From Mauremys mutica (lineage: Eukaryota; Chordata; Testudines; Geoemydidae), in contig NC_059072.1 in assembly GCF_020497125.1 (NCBI RefSeq), positions 278,052,045-278,116,044 of the forward strand: 64,000 nt of DNA. Direction: 5' to 3'. Of this stretch, positions 8,611 through 19,665 are shown piece by piece. The position numbers and the translations under genes are program-made. The notes beneath the pieces were generated by a model. It did no database searches and was not told the DNA's origin. It saw only the letters and a program-made list of their open reading frames with translations. How positions within the stretch are numbered: position 1 is the first letter of the stretch; every line of letters starts with the position of its first letter.

Positions 8611-9055
8611 GATGTTCTCACAGCTGAGCAAATCTAGGGAATAAGCCTTAGATGTTGTGTGAGAATAGTGAATGGCAACACGAAAGCTGCATGGGCAATA
8701 AGTTTTCCCACTACCTGTTGAAAGCAATGAAAGCTGGATTAAGAAGTGGAACATCAGAATGTCATGTCACAGCAGAAGATGGGTTGTGGCAAAGAAACAG
8801 CACTAACAGAGAGGGCTCGTAGTGGGATAACAGTCAGTGAGGACATAGGGGTGGTGCAGCACAAGCCGGAGATGTCAGGGAGACTGTTGCAGGAGCAGAT
8901 GCATTGCTCAACACCCCTTCTTCTGGGTGGGAGGTTAACTACTCATGAATGCACCTCTGCAGTCTGGGTCTTCACTAACCAAGGACCACCAATTGTGAGT
9001 GGGGTGTATGATAGACCCAGGCCAGTTGGGTACAATAAAGTAGTAGAAGGCAGAT
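8611..9055. other. No clear feature; possible left part of an LTR-like repeat
   Basis: A chance 129-codon frame crosses 8746-9135 without family resemblance. The stretch may belong to the repeat that follows, but the left boundary is not visible. Confidence 0.4.
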
Positions 9056-10040
9056 ATACTGGCCACTGGATTAGCAGTTTTCTGTTCTCTGACTTACCAG
9101 ATCAGGGGCTGCTCCAGACTAATGAAAACACGTGACTCCAATTAACCTGCAAAGAGTCAGGTGTGTCCATTAAGGTAATGTGACCACCTGACTCTAATTA
9201 AGGCCTTTTTGATACTATAAAAGGGCTCACTCCAGTCAGGCTGAGAAGAGCCAGGGGAGAGGAAGTGTGGCTGAAGGACTGGTTAATGCAGACACCCTCA
9301 AGCCATCGGTAAGGAAGCCCTAAGGTAAGGGTGAAGAAGGGAGAAGCAGGAGAGCTGTGGGGAAATGGAGCCGGGAAATGTAGTAACTCTGGCAGTGAAA
9401 AGTTGACTGCCAACAGCTGCTACCATTAGGGTCCCTGGGCCGGAACCCGGAGCAGAGGATGGGCCCGTGTTCTCCCCACAACCTGCCACTATAGAAACAC
9501 CTACTGGGAAGGGAAGACAAGCCCCTATCAGAACAGGAGGCTAAACTGTTCTGAAATAAGCCCTAGGGACAACAGAGACTGTGGGAGTTTTCTTACCAAC
9601 CTCTTATCTGGCTTATGATGAAAAGGGCTCAGTAGACTGTAACTCTGGCCCTAGAGAGAGAAGGGCTATGTGGAGGGTTGCAGTGAGCCGCTGAGGCTAG
9701 CATAATCTGCCTAGAAGCATGGGATCCACAGAGACAAGGTCGGAGCTCTGCCACAGGTGCCATGGACAGAAAGGAGAGTGGTATGTTAAGGGACATTTGT
9801 GTGTCAGACTTTCACACCAAAGGACAAGACAAAGAACACTGCCCTACACACTGTAGGTGGGTGTTTGCCTATGGTGACTTTCTTTTGAATCATGGTTGTG
9901 GTGTTTTCCCAAATTAATGTTGGGAACTTTCCCTTTTATTAAAAGTTTTATTTTGTTGTTCACAGTCTCTGTGCTTGCAAGAGGGGAAATATTGTCTCTT
10001 ACAGACCCCTGGAGTGTTGTTTAGTTGCCCCAGATTACTG
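9056..10040 (+). repeat. LTR-like dispersed repeat with TATA box
   Basis: Contains ACTATAAAAGGGCTCACT at about 9215-9232 and, near the other end, CTTTTATTAAAAGTTTTATTTTG (about 9930-9953), plausible promoter and 3'-processing sequences. The overall sequence (CTCCAGTCAGGCTGAGAAGAGCC and so on) is one I recall from turtle genomes as a repeated LTR-like unit. No paired LTR or target duplication was found, so it may be a solo LTR or 5' leader fragment. Confidence 0.45.
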
Positions 10041-10490
10041 GTTGAAGGCTCAAGACAATTCTATTTTATATTGACCTAGAAATTGAACCCAGCCCTTGTT
10101 GCTGCCAACTGCACTTTGCACAAGGGCTACATGTGTATACATTGCTACCTGCATCTTGACTCCTTAATTACTATGGGTCAGGATGTTTCTGACTTTCATG
10201 TAGGTGCAAAAGGGAGGGAAATAGTGCAAAGCACCTTCTCTCCCAGGCAATCTCCACAGGGGAGACAGTTGCAGCTGAAGACGCAATGCTCTCTTGAGTA
10301 CAGAGACTAATCCTAGCTAGTGGCCTCTAGGATAAATTCTGCCTCCAAAGGGAGAAGAAGGGCCGGGGCCATAGGCTTGAGGTATAAAGCCTCTTAGGAC
10401 TCCAGATGGGGTAAGACAATGCTGGAATCCCAACAATGAAGGGCTGTGGCTAAGAGCCATAACGCAGCTCCAGGTTAGCCTTTCACACTG
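10041..10490. other. No recognisable feature
   Basis: Unique-looking sequence. Open frames here are short and resemble nothing known to me. Confidence 0.45.
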
Positions 10491-10491
10491 A

Positions 10492-10763
10492 GGCTTTGGC
10501 TACACTTACACTTCAAAGCGCTGCCGCGGCAGCGCTTTGAAGCGCTAAGTGTAGTCAAAGCGCCAGCGCTGGGAGAAAGCTCTCCCAGCGCTGTCCGTAC
10601 TCCACCTCCCTGTGGGGAATAACGGACAGCGCTGGGAGCCGGGCTCCCAGCGCTGGGGCTTTGACTACACTGGCGCTTTGCAGCGCCGCAATTTGCAGCG
10701 CTGGAGAGGGTGTGTTTTCACACCCTGCTGCAGCGCTGCAAATTTGTAAGCGTAGCCAAGCCC
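10492..10763. mobile_element. GC-rich multi-hairpin MITE
   Basis: Inverted termini GGCTTTGGCTACACTTACA (left) and TGTAAGCGTAGCCAAGCC (right) enclose 270 bp rich in AGCGCTGGGAG words. Inside are a perfect 32-bp palindrome at 10,511-10,542 and two further hairpins built from CAGCGCTGGGAG/CTCCCAGCGCTG. CTGAG on both sides (10,488-10,492 and 10,763-10,767) may be part of the target duplication. It is a non-autonomous DNA transposon, probably hAT superfamily; it encodes nothing. Confidence 0.78.
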
Positions 10764-10767
10764 TGAG

Positions 10768-11577
10768 ACAAGCTGCAGAAACAGCTGTCTCAGGGCCTCT
10801 GATGTGCAAAAGCCAGAGGGTTTTGTTTTTTAAATCTCATTTGCTGAATCTTCCTTTTCTATTAGAAGATTAATTACTTCAGCTTATAAAAAGAGAAATG
10901 GAGTATGTTGTGCATCGCAATTGATGATACAAATTGTTTGTTAAAAAATGTTAATGTAGCCAGATTGAAACTAGTAAAAAGAATAGAGTTACTGTCCATG
11001 CTAATTTAAATATTTGCAAGGTTACATAAATCAAGAAGCAGAGCCTGCTCCTCCACTGCACTACAGATCAGAATGATAGCATTTTACACCCACATGGCAC
11101 CAGTATGAAATCCTGCACAAGGTGCAAGGCAGTGTAGATACCCTACACTCTCTGGAGTGGATTCTATTTGTGGACCCTCCGCTTCCTAAGAGCATTTGCA
11201 GATTAGTGCTTTACCTTCAGTTCCTCTGTTTATCATCTAGAATAAGGTAAATTGCCATCCATTTAGAGTTATTCTGTTTCTGGTATCCAGATTGCCCCAA
11301 GGTCTTTCTCATTTCTTCTTGACCCTAACTCAGATAAGGGCTGTAGATTGAACAAACAATCCTTTATGGTTCTCTGTGGCCTAATTTATAATGATGCCAT
11401 CACAACCTTTATTTTTCTCACAAAAGGCCACCTTTATTTTTCACAGAAGATGCTTTTGAAATGGCATTTAAACAGCTTGTATTTTATGTTTTCTTTACTT
11501 TGTTTGCTGCATCTTTGTCCTATCATTGAAATAGATAGATTCTTGCCAGACTCGTCCAAATGATTTCAGTTTGATTC
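10768..11577. other. No recognisable feature
   Basis: AT-rich, unique-looking sequence without convincing open frames or repeats. Confidence 0.45.
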
Positions 11578-11936
11578 ATCTAACCCAGGGGTCGGCAACC
11601 TCTGGCACGCGGCTCACCAGGGTAAGCACCCTGGCAGCCCAGGCCAGTTTGTTTACCTGCCACGTAGGCAGATTTGGCCGACCGCAGCTCCCATTGGCCA
11701 CAGTTCACTGTCCCAGGCAATGGGGGCTGCGGGAAGTGGTGTGGGCTGAGGGATGCACTGATCGCAGCTTTCTGCGGGTTCCCGCCACCCCCGTTGGCCT
11801 GGGACAGCGAACCGCGGCCAGTGGGAGGCGCGATCGGCCAAACCTGCCAACACAGCACGTAACAAACTGGCCCAGCCTGCCAGGGTGCTTACCCTGCCGA
11901 GCCGCGTGCCAGAGGTTGCCGACCCCTGATATAACC
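11578..11936. mobile_element. hAT-type MITE with 8-bp target duplications
   Basis: The element 11,586-11,928 (343 bp) begins CAGGGGTCGGCAACCTCTGG and ends with the inverted copy CCAGAGGTTGCCGACCCCTG. ATCTAACC (11,578-11,585) and ATATAACC (11,929-11,936) are 8-bp duplications differing at one base. The two halves are largely complementary, so the whole element can fold back. It has no transposase and would have been moved by a hAT transposase in trans. Confidence 0.92.
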
Positions 11937-12310
11937 TGAACTTGCTTTTTTACAGTTGGTTTACATTTTCCAAATCAATTTGCCTCCTAAAAAACGTATT
12001 CCTCCTAAAAACAGACCTTATTCACTCTTACACTTCAAGCATGGGCACATAGATTCTATATGTAGAAAACAGACAAAGCAAAAGTGATGCTGTGCTATGA
12101 AGAAATTGTTTCCCTCATATTACCCCCTTGATTGAAAGCACCCACCTTCTGACTGTAAAGTTACCGAAATAACCCTGGCTGCAAAATGTGCACAATTCTA
12201 CTTGTGACTAGCAGAGAAACTGCACTATTTTTGATCAGATAGATCAGGCCATAGTACCCCATAGATTATTACTCTCCAGACTCTAATATTGCAACTCACC
12301 AGATCTAAGA
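11937..12310. other. No recognisable feature
   Basis: AT-rich sequence; nothing supported. Confidence 0.45.
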
Positions 12311-12314
12311 ATGA

Positions 12315-12430
12315 AACCTAACAATTTGAAAGGGCTTCAGCTCATACAGAATACAACAGCTGGTTTGCTCAGCAGCACAGGTCACCATGAGCTAAATGTA
12401 TTACAGACTTTCTCTTTTATATCAGATTAA
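12315..12430 (+). pseudogene. Possible LINE reverse-transcriptase C-terminal scrap
   Basis: The plus strand reads LKGLQLIQNTTAGLLSSTG, resembling the Q-N-x-A-A-R-L motif that follows the RT domain in L2/Rex-type LINEs. It is only about 25 codons, so this is weak evidence. Confidence 0.35.
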
Positions 12431-13080
12431 CTGACAGTGAGTTAGAACAATATAATTTACTGAAGCGGGGTAAACATTTTTTTTTAAAAACGCTACATGC
12501 CATAGCCTCCTAAATTCTTTTTTCAAAAGTGACTTAGACATTGAGGGCTGGATTTTCAAAGGTATTTAGGGACTAGATCCACAACCACATTCAGTATCTT
12601 TGCGGACCATAATGTATTAAGTATGTGGATAGTTTATGTATGTCTGTGGCCCAGGGATTGTATACAGCTCTGTGGTGAGAAGGGAGAGAAGGGTTGCCAC
12701 AGCTCCTCCAAAAACAGTGAGGGTGGTTAAGGTGAATCACTCAAGTTGTGAACTCTTCCAGAGAGGGACCACCCCATGGAGAGGTTTGCATATGCTGGTC
12801 CAAATGTTTTTTTCAAAGACCAACAGACCAATAAAGGGCTTATGGCATAAAAGGCTGCATTTTAAACTGACTCTCGGCCTTCCATTTGATCCAGAAAACA
12901 GATAGAACCTCCTGTCTAAAGGTCCCAACCCTTACAGAAAGGTTGGGAATATTTTGGTTTACCAGGGCCCCATAAGACCAATGAATGACCTTGGTAAGCT
13001 TTTATCATCTATTTTGGAACTTTTATTATTTTGTGTTTTCTGTGTAATGCTTTTACCTTCAGAATAAATATACTTACTTA
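12431..13080. other. No clear feature
   Basis: A short GGCTGGATTTTCAAAGGTATTTAGG stretch near 12,548 resembles words seen in old composite repeats. Otherwise nothing is supported. Confidence 0.4.
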
Positions 13081-13739
13081 GTCCGTGTCTACACTACAGA
13101 GTTTTGCCAACACATGTTAGGTTGGCATACAGCTGCCACAATTTATAAATTAATTGCATTTATGCATGCTTGGCTCCTTCACAGAGAGCTGCACTTACTC
13201 ATCAGAAGTGCTTCTATGGATGCACAATGCTGTGTACCATGGGTAGGTATCTCTGTGCGTGCAGATTTAGTTCACTGTCTTTTAGCAATGCATGGTGGAC
13301 AAGGATGACTGGGAGCAAGGCGTCAATTTCCCTTAATGCAATATTCTCCATCCCATAATACCAGCTTTATCCCATAATTTTTGCTCAAATTTTCAATTTC
13401 CCATGAACCGATGTGGAAATTGTTGCTGTCCACCATCTCTGACAGAAGCATAGCACCTGCATAGCGCTGCACTATTATCATGACCATTTCAAGCATGTGA
13501 TGCACAATCCTCTGGTATTTGAAGAGCTGCAAGAAGAACAGTGGGGAACATGATGATTTCATGGTGGTCAGTTTGCTGTGGGACATAGTGAGAATCAATT
13601 CAAGGCTATTGATAGCATTCACAGAAAGCTGCAAATGGTGGAGCACCAGTTCTCGGTCTAAGAAGAAGAAACAAGTACTGATTGGTGGGATTGCATCATA
13701 ATACAAATTTGAGATGATGAGTACTGGCTGTAGAACTTT

Positions 13740-14520
13740 CAGATGTGCGCATTCTTGGATCTGTGTGCCAAGCTCTCCCTAGCCATTCAATGCAGAGACA
13801 CCAAACGGAGCACAGCACTGAGAGTGGAGAAGCAAATAGCAATCGCTCTGTAGAAACTTGCAGTGCCAGATTGCTACAGTCAGAGGGCAGTCATTTTGGA
13901 TTGAGAAAATCCATTGTGGGGGTTGTTATCACGTAAGTGTGCAGAACCATTGATTGTCTCCTACTACACAGGACTGTGACTCTCAGCAATGTGTGGACAT
14001 AGTGGATGACTTTGTAGTTATGGGGTTCCCGAACTGAAGTGGAGCAATAGAAGGCACACACATCCCTATTTTGGCCCTATAGCACTTTGTCACAGAGTAT
14101 ATCAACAGAAAAAGGTATTTCTCCATGGTTATGTTTGCGCTGGTGGGTCAATTTTGGCTGGTCAGGGATGCTCACATCTTTAAGAATACAGAGCTATTCA
14201 GAAAGCTACAAGAAAAGACCTTCTTTTCTGACAAGTGGATTACCATTGACTATTTTGAAATGCCAATAGGGATCTCAGGGGATCTAGCCTACCTCTTACT
14301 CCCATGGCTCATGAAGCCATACACCGACCACCTCAACAGCACCAAGGAAAGATTCAGCTACCAGCTTAGAAAGTGCAGAATGACAGTTGAATGTGCTTTT
14401 GGTAGATTGAAAGGGTGCTGGCATTGTTTACTCACCAGATTGGATCTCATTGCAAAATATATCCCAATGGTTAGAGTTGTGTCCTGCATAATATTTGAGA
14501 AACAAAGGGGGGAAAACTTG
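13740..14520 (+). pseudogene. Harbinger transposase (HARBI1-like nuclease), broken
   Basis: Cut-and-paste DDE transposase. From 13,740 the frames read parts of the N-terminal helix-turn-helix region, then (14,020-14,100) G-F-P-N and A-I-E-G-T-H-I-P-I, corresponding to the first catalytic Asp block (here D to E, with stops nearby). The open frame 14,125-14,601 contains DAHIFKNTELFRKLQ, GDLAYLLLPWLMKPYT and the highly typical TVECAFGRLKGCW with the catalytic Glu. Stops, a small deletion before DAHIF and frameshifts make it non-functional. HARBI1-family proteins act in the nucleus with the Myb-like partner encoded at 16,940-17,540. Confidence 0.85.
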
Positions 14521-15354
14521 CCACAGAGTGGGGGTGGAGGTGGAGTGGTGTCTGCTGAGTTTGAGCAGCCAGACACAAGGGCTATCAGATATGCTCAATG
14601 AGGAGCTATATAAGAGGCTTTGAAAGAGCATTTTAATGGTTAGCCACGGTTAATGTGCTGTACTCAAACTGACACTGCAGTTTGGAGGCCTGTTAGGAAT
14701 TGAGTGGTGCTTGCTGCACATCTATGTATATATCACTGACAGTGCACCAATTAATGTTGGAGTGCTTGCTGTACATTTATGATGACTACACTGTTTGCCA
14801 CTGATCCTCTGGGTTGTGAGTGTACAAGACCACTACTTTCACTGCCAGCTGGCATTATACACCATGTGTTGGAAACTACTAAATATGAATAACTTTCAAA
14901 ACAAAAGAGTTTTATTCACTTATAAAAACAGCTCCAAAAATCTGAAGAACTTAAAAATAAATACATTTTAACTGCAAAAAATAGAACATTAATAAATAAA
15001 CAAGAGGAAGGAACATTGATGTCCATTGTAGCTACACATACATCAACTGTGGCTCTCACAGGTCAGTGTAAGTGAAGCTGTGGTTGTTCATGCTTTTCCC
15101 CAGTGTGGAGTGGGAGGGGTAGGCATGAGGGTTCTGAGGCTATGTGGAATGCTGAGGATGTAGGGAGGTGTTTTCCTGCAGTTCTCTACAGACTGCAATG
15201 GGAGTTGAGCTTGGGGTTGTTGAACCCGGGGGTCCAAAAAACATCCGCAGCATCAGCTTGCTGACAGAGTAGCCCCATTATGTCCTGGTGCATCCCTCTC
15301 TCCTTTTCCTGTGCCTTCCTCTTATCCACTCTTTCCTTCTTCATACTATCTGAA

Positions 15355-16040
15355 ATATTCACCCTCTAGGCCCTCTGTTCAAGGTCTGATGCAGTAGTGG
15401 CTTGTAGAATCTTGAACATGTCCTGCATCCTCTTTTTTTCTCTTCCTTATCTAAGTCAGTAATTTCACAGGTGTGGAGTGTTACCCAGAGTTCTTTCAAC
15501 CCAAAGCTCTTGGTAACTTTTACTCTGTGCAAGGAGGTGTCAGGAAAAAAATCAGGGGAAACACGGCCATCCGACCGATAGATGGCTGCCACAAACACAA
15601 GAGTGCTTTCACTTAAAGCTAAACTTTACTTAATCTCAAGCACTTACACACGTCCACAGCAGGTTAGTAACACACTCCCAACACTCGATAATTACTGAAG
15701 CTGAATGTGGCTCTCGAGTGGCACAGTGGCAGCCCGTCTGCCGATGGGGAACACAAGATGTATCCAGAGGGAGAGACAAGTCCTGAAGAGTCCCTCTTAT
15801 TTATACATTAGTAATAGAACATGTCCCTTAAAGAAAACTTGTTAAGCAAGCCATTTGAATGGTCAAGAAAGAGGCACCTTCTGATTATTGATTAACCAAG
15901 TGTGCTTTTTTCCAGAGTTTGCAGCCTTGAGACCCCAATAGATATTCCTGGGGCATATCCTACTCTTTTAAAATGCATGCATCAGCAATTTCAACACAAT
16001 TCTTATCAGGAAGGATGCGGAGTCAAGCTGCCCTTGCTGT
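15355..16040 (-). mobile_element. ERV LTR with adjoining segment, inside Harbinger copy A
   Basis: TGTCAGGAAAAAAATCAGGGG at about 15,538 starts a block whose first 125 bp and the 100 bp beyond its edge (15,430-15,540) recur inverted at 24,715-24,910. On minus, AATGTATAAATAAGAGGG at about 15,798-15,815 gives a TATA box. Shared sequence on both sides of TGTCAGG means the neighbouring GTTACC...CTTTTACTCTG segment belongs to the element (U5 or leader). The right boundary is uncertain. Confidence 0.6.
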
Positions 16041-16930
16041 GGCACCCAAAACCCCCTCCCCTCCTGCCTTGGTCAAGCTGAGATTGCTGAATGGCCAATT
16101 TACAGCTTGCTGACTAGGCCACCTTTAACAATAAGCCATAGTGGTTTCAAGCACTTTACTGGCTTGCCAAAGTTTCCCCGTACAAGAAGGGGTAGCCCTC
16201 AAGGCCACAGCAGCCACCGCAACAGCTAAAACACACAGTGGTACTGTTGTCAGGATAGTAGAAAGGGAAAGCAAAACTTAAAATTCAGAACTCTCTCTTT
16301 TCCTTGCTCCCCTAAAGTGTTAAACAAGAAATGCTAATTGACACTTCTGCTTTGGAGTGATAGTGCCCAGAGCCACTCTCAGCTCAAGCCACATTGAAAA
16401 TAACCCACCAGGAGTGAGAGAAACAAGGAGGGAATTGCGCTCTTGCATGAAACTGAGGTAAGGGCATTGGCACTCAATACTGGCACCATTTTCCACAGGT
16501 GGTGATGGTTTTAGGTGATATCTCACTTCTGAGGTTAACAATGGCAAAAAGAGTACAGCTGCTTCTGGAATCCCAAAGTCACCTGAACCCTATATGCCGG
16601 TAGCCTATGAACTGCAGAAGTTATCCGTGACTAGTGTGGGAAAGTGTCCTATTTCAAAGGAAGAAATAAGGCTGCCATCCCTAGAAACTTTTGGGAGAGG
16701 ATTGCAGTATACCTCCATGGAAGTTTAATCAAACTCTCTCAGAAGGATTCAAGGAACATTCCTGTGTACATAAGCAAACTGTTATGCATGCCCCCCAACT
16801 AAAGAGTGGGAAAAAAATATCAACTCTACCAATCTGTTTTTTACCACTACCTCTTGTATGAGTAAATTAATGAAAAGTTATTAACTGTGTCCTGCTAAGT
16901 TGGGGGTGCCATCATTGTAATGGGAAATCT
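16041..16930. other. Interior of Harbinger copy A or LTR neighbour, unresolved
   Basis: No open frame with a family resemblance. The stretch from 16,040 to 16,270 (GGTGGCACCCAAAACCCCC...) may still belong to the inserted LTR; the rest is anonymous. Confidence 0.4.
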
Positions 16931-16939
16931 GTTTATACA

Positions 16940-17540
16940 CTTACTTGAGTTTCCTTCCCCTGCATCAAACTCATCTGTGCTCAACTGAAGGGACTGGCTG
17001 GACTGCAGTGGAGTCAAATATAGGTCCTGACTTGTGTCACAGCTGGAATCCCCCCAGTTGCCTGTCCCCCACACTCTTCTTTCTCTGCTTCACCCACCTC
17101 CTCCTCACTGTTCATGGCACGGGTCTGCAATTCAGGCTCCTTAGAGATATCCAAACTGGTGTTCAGAGCAGTGGTGGGGTCTCTGCCGAGTATGGCATGC
17201 AGCTCTTCATGAAAGCTGCAGGTCTGTGGCTTGGACTGGATCAATGCCTACCACAGTTTCTTGGCTTTCTTGCGGCACTGCTGCTGGTCCCTGTCATACC
17301 CCTTCACCTTCACCCCCCGAACATTTGCTTGTAGATGTCAAAGTTTCCATGGCTGGTTCAGAGCTGTGCTTGCACAGCCTCTTCTCCCCAGAGGCCCAGT
17401 AGATCCAATATCTCCTATCTATTCCAGGCAGGAGCACTGCTGGACTGTGTAGCTGGCATAGTCAGCACAGCAGTTGTGCACAACAATGGAGAGCTGCTAG
17501 GTGTGCTCACTAAGCTGGACAACCAGGAAAAAGCCTTTTA
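16940..17540 (-). pseudogene. Harbinger Myb/trihelix-like accessory protein, broken
   Basis: Read on minus from 17,540, fragments in order are: ILDLLGLWGEEAVQAQL (helix 1 of the trihelix/Myb-like domain), FDIYKQM, QQQCRKK-like, and in the open frame 17,244-17,014 PQTCSFHEELHAILGRDPTT followed by an acidic Glu-rich tail. This matches the second gene of Harbinger elements, whose product binds the transposon ends and imports the transposase to the nucleus (established for the superfamily). Stops at several places show decay. Confidence 0.75.
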
Positions 17541-17880
17541 AATATTTGTGGTTTAAAATGGAGGGGATGATTCCAGTATGAGTCACCCTTGGGAAGTGAA
17601 GTTCACAATTGTGATCAGGGAAGTCAGTGACAGGCATTGTGGGGCATTTGCTGGAGGACATTTATTGTCAACATAGGTATTTCAGTGTCTACACTTGTGC
17701 TGCATTGACTTCCATACATTTACTGTGTCTCAACGCTGCTTGGGGAGCAGGTGTTACTACGTCATCATAATGCTGCAGTTACGTTGGTGGGAGACAAATT
17801 TAATTGTAGCCACATGCACAACTAGGTTGACACAAGGGCACTTACATTGACCTAATTTTGATGTGTAGACCAGGCCTGAA

Positions 17881-18640
17881 AAAGAACTGTATGGTAACTT
17901 GTAGCTGCTGGCAATACACTGCTCATAGCCCTCAGAGACAAAGCACAGATACAGGCCTTTAGGCAGACTGTCTCATTATGGATTTTAAAGTCTAAGGCAG
18001 GTGTGATGACCTTCTCCCTGCCAGGGTTCAATCTGGAACTGGGATACCACTGAGCCCTCTACCTCACCAGCCTGGGCTCCCTCTCACACTGTGCTGCTGT
18101 GACAAACTGCAGACCAACTGCCTGGTCCTGCTCTCACACAACCCTCAAATCTGTGTGTCTTGGATTTATCTCCATCACCGGAAAAAGTATAGATAGATAC
18201 AGCAGAGAATGTACTGTATTACATCTTACAAATTATTGGGAAATGTGTCTCTAAATAGGAACACTATTTGATCCAATTGGAATGCTAGTTCCCCATCCAA
18301 AAAGATCTTTGCCTCAACTAATAACTCACCACCTGACTATACAAATAAGAGTGATTTAAAAACCACTAAATTAAAAGAGGTACATAATGCCTCACTGTTT
18401 TTCACAAAAAGAATGAAGCTAATTAGGGTTGCACAGTATTCATCCAATTAGTTTGACAGCAATGAGCATCCTCATTTCTGGTGAACATCCACATACAGGG
18501 CTGTTTGACATATAGACAAACAAATCTTCATATCTGTATTTGAGATGAGTTTCTAGCCACAAAAGCTGAGGAAAGACAATGAGTGTGACATATGAAGTGT
18601 GAGAAGGGACAGCTTTATGTTTTGCTTTGGTTTTTGTTTT
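17881..18640. other. Unclassified; possible LTR-type repeat at 18,000-18,240
   Basis: The CCAGGGTTCAATCTGGAACTGGG...ACCTCACCAGCCTGGGCTCCC stretch is C-rich, unlike its surroundings, and looks like a repeat I have seen in turtles. No termini were found. The remainder is anonymous. Confidence 0.35.
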
Positions 18641-18785
18641 GGTTTGTTTTCCCCAAGTTAATTGAATATATCCATCTTAGGTATTCACAGAATGTCAATC
18701 ACAGCAGTATCTTAGTTCAAGTGCCTTATAAAGTTTGGATTTTATATATGACACAGTTTGGACTCAGTATATGACATCAACTTAT
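18641..18785 (+). repeat. Dispersed repeat pair, copy 1
   Basis: Shares ATC.ATCTTAGGT..TCA, GTATATAGGTTCAAGTGC-like, TTACAAGGTTTTGATTT-like and ACAGTTT words with 19,520-19,665 in the same orientation. About 140 bp, strongly diverged. Class unknown. Confidence 0.55.
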
Positions 18786-19519
18786 TGTTGTAAATCTACT
18801 AAAAGTATTTCTAACTGACCTCATGTCATTTATCCATTGTGAAATATTGCTTCATGAAGTGCAGCATCCCAACACAATTCCTATACAATTTCCTCCTGAC
18901 TATTTTCAAATTCTATTATCTATTAAGGTTGGTAATTAAATTGAAACATCTTTCCAAAATGAAAAGCTGAAATGTTAATACCAAAATATTTTGAAATTTC
19001 TGATTGTTTTCTTTTGGGGAGGAAATGGGGCTGCCTCAGACAAGTTACAGTGTAAATACACAAGGGAAAGTGAGGCATAGATGCTTCTGAAAATCTCATG
19101 AGGTGCCTATTTTCATATTTAAGAACTGAGATGCCATAAACATTCTGGCCCTGAAAGATTAAATGACTTACCAATGTCAGATACAAAGTCTGTTTGCAGC
19201 CAAGCATTGCGCCCTAGTTTTTCACGTCCCAGTTTTGTGTGTTAACCACAAGACCATTCCCCTCTTTCTACAGGACTTGTCCATGGTAGCAGTGGTGGTC
19301 CAACACCAGTAGCTAGCAAAAGATGGAGGGAGGAAAAGTGTGTGCAGTAACACCCCAGGAACATAGATGGCAGATAGCTTATGGAATCCTGGAAGCTTTC
19401 CAAGCATGTAATGCCCATTGGTCCTTTGCATAAGAGTGAAACTTACTCTACAGAGCAGAAAGATCCACAGAGAACGTGTTTGTCATTATGATACTCATGT
19501 TTCTTTTTCTTTTTTCTTT
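18786..19519. other. No recognisable feature
   Basis: AT-rich. A 94-codon minus frame at 18,923-19,207 resembles nothing known to me and is probably chance. Confidence 0.45.
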
Positions 19520-19665
19520 TTTTTTATCAGATTGCACTTATCTATCTTAGGTGCTCATCCATCACCTATTACTGTGGTATATAGGTTCAAGTGCATTACA
19601 AGGTTTTGATTTAATGCATAGTACAGTTTAAGATCATTGCATGGCACAATCATCTGTATGCATCC
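19520..19665 (+). repeat. Dispersed repeat pair, copy 2
   Basis: Diverged direct copy of 18,641-18,785, preceded by a T-rich tract (19,500-19,527) that may be part of the repeat. Confidence 0.55.

Larger units (their letters stand above)
13081..17880 (+). mobile_element. Harbinger (PIF) DNA transposon, copy A, decayed and interrupted
   Basis: Termini GTCCGTGTCTACACTACA (13,081) and the inverted TGTGTAGACCAGGCC (about 17,860) are the style of turtle Harbinger elements. Inside, transposase lies on plus (13,740-14,520) and the Myb/trihelix-like accessory gene on minus (16,940-17,540). This divergent two-gene layout is diagnostic of the superfamily. An ERV LTR (15,541-about 16,040) sits between the genes. 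I did not find a clear 3-bp target duplication. Confidence 0.75.

Noticed and set aside
11571..11939. 122-codon frame across the hAT MITE
   Set aside because: It spans the whole fold-back element and reads both arms; a by-product of GC-rich inverted repeats.
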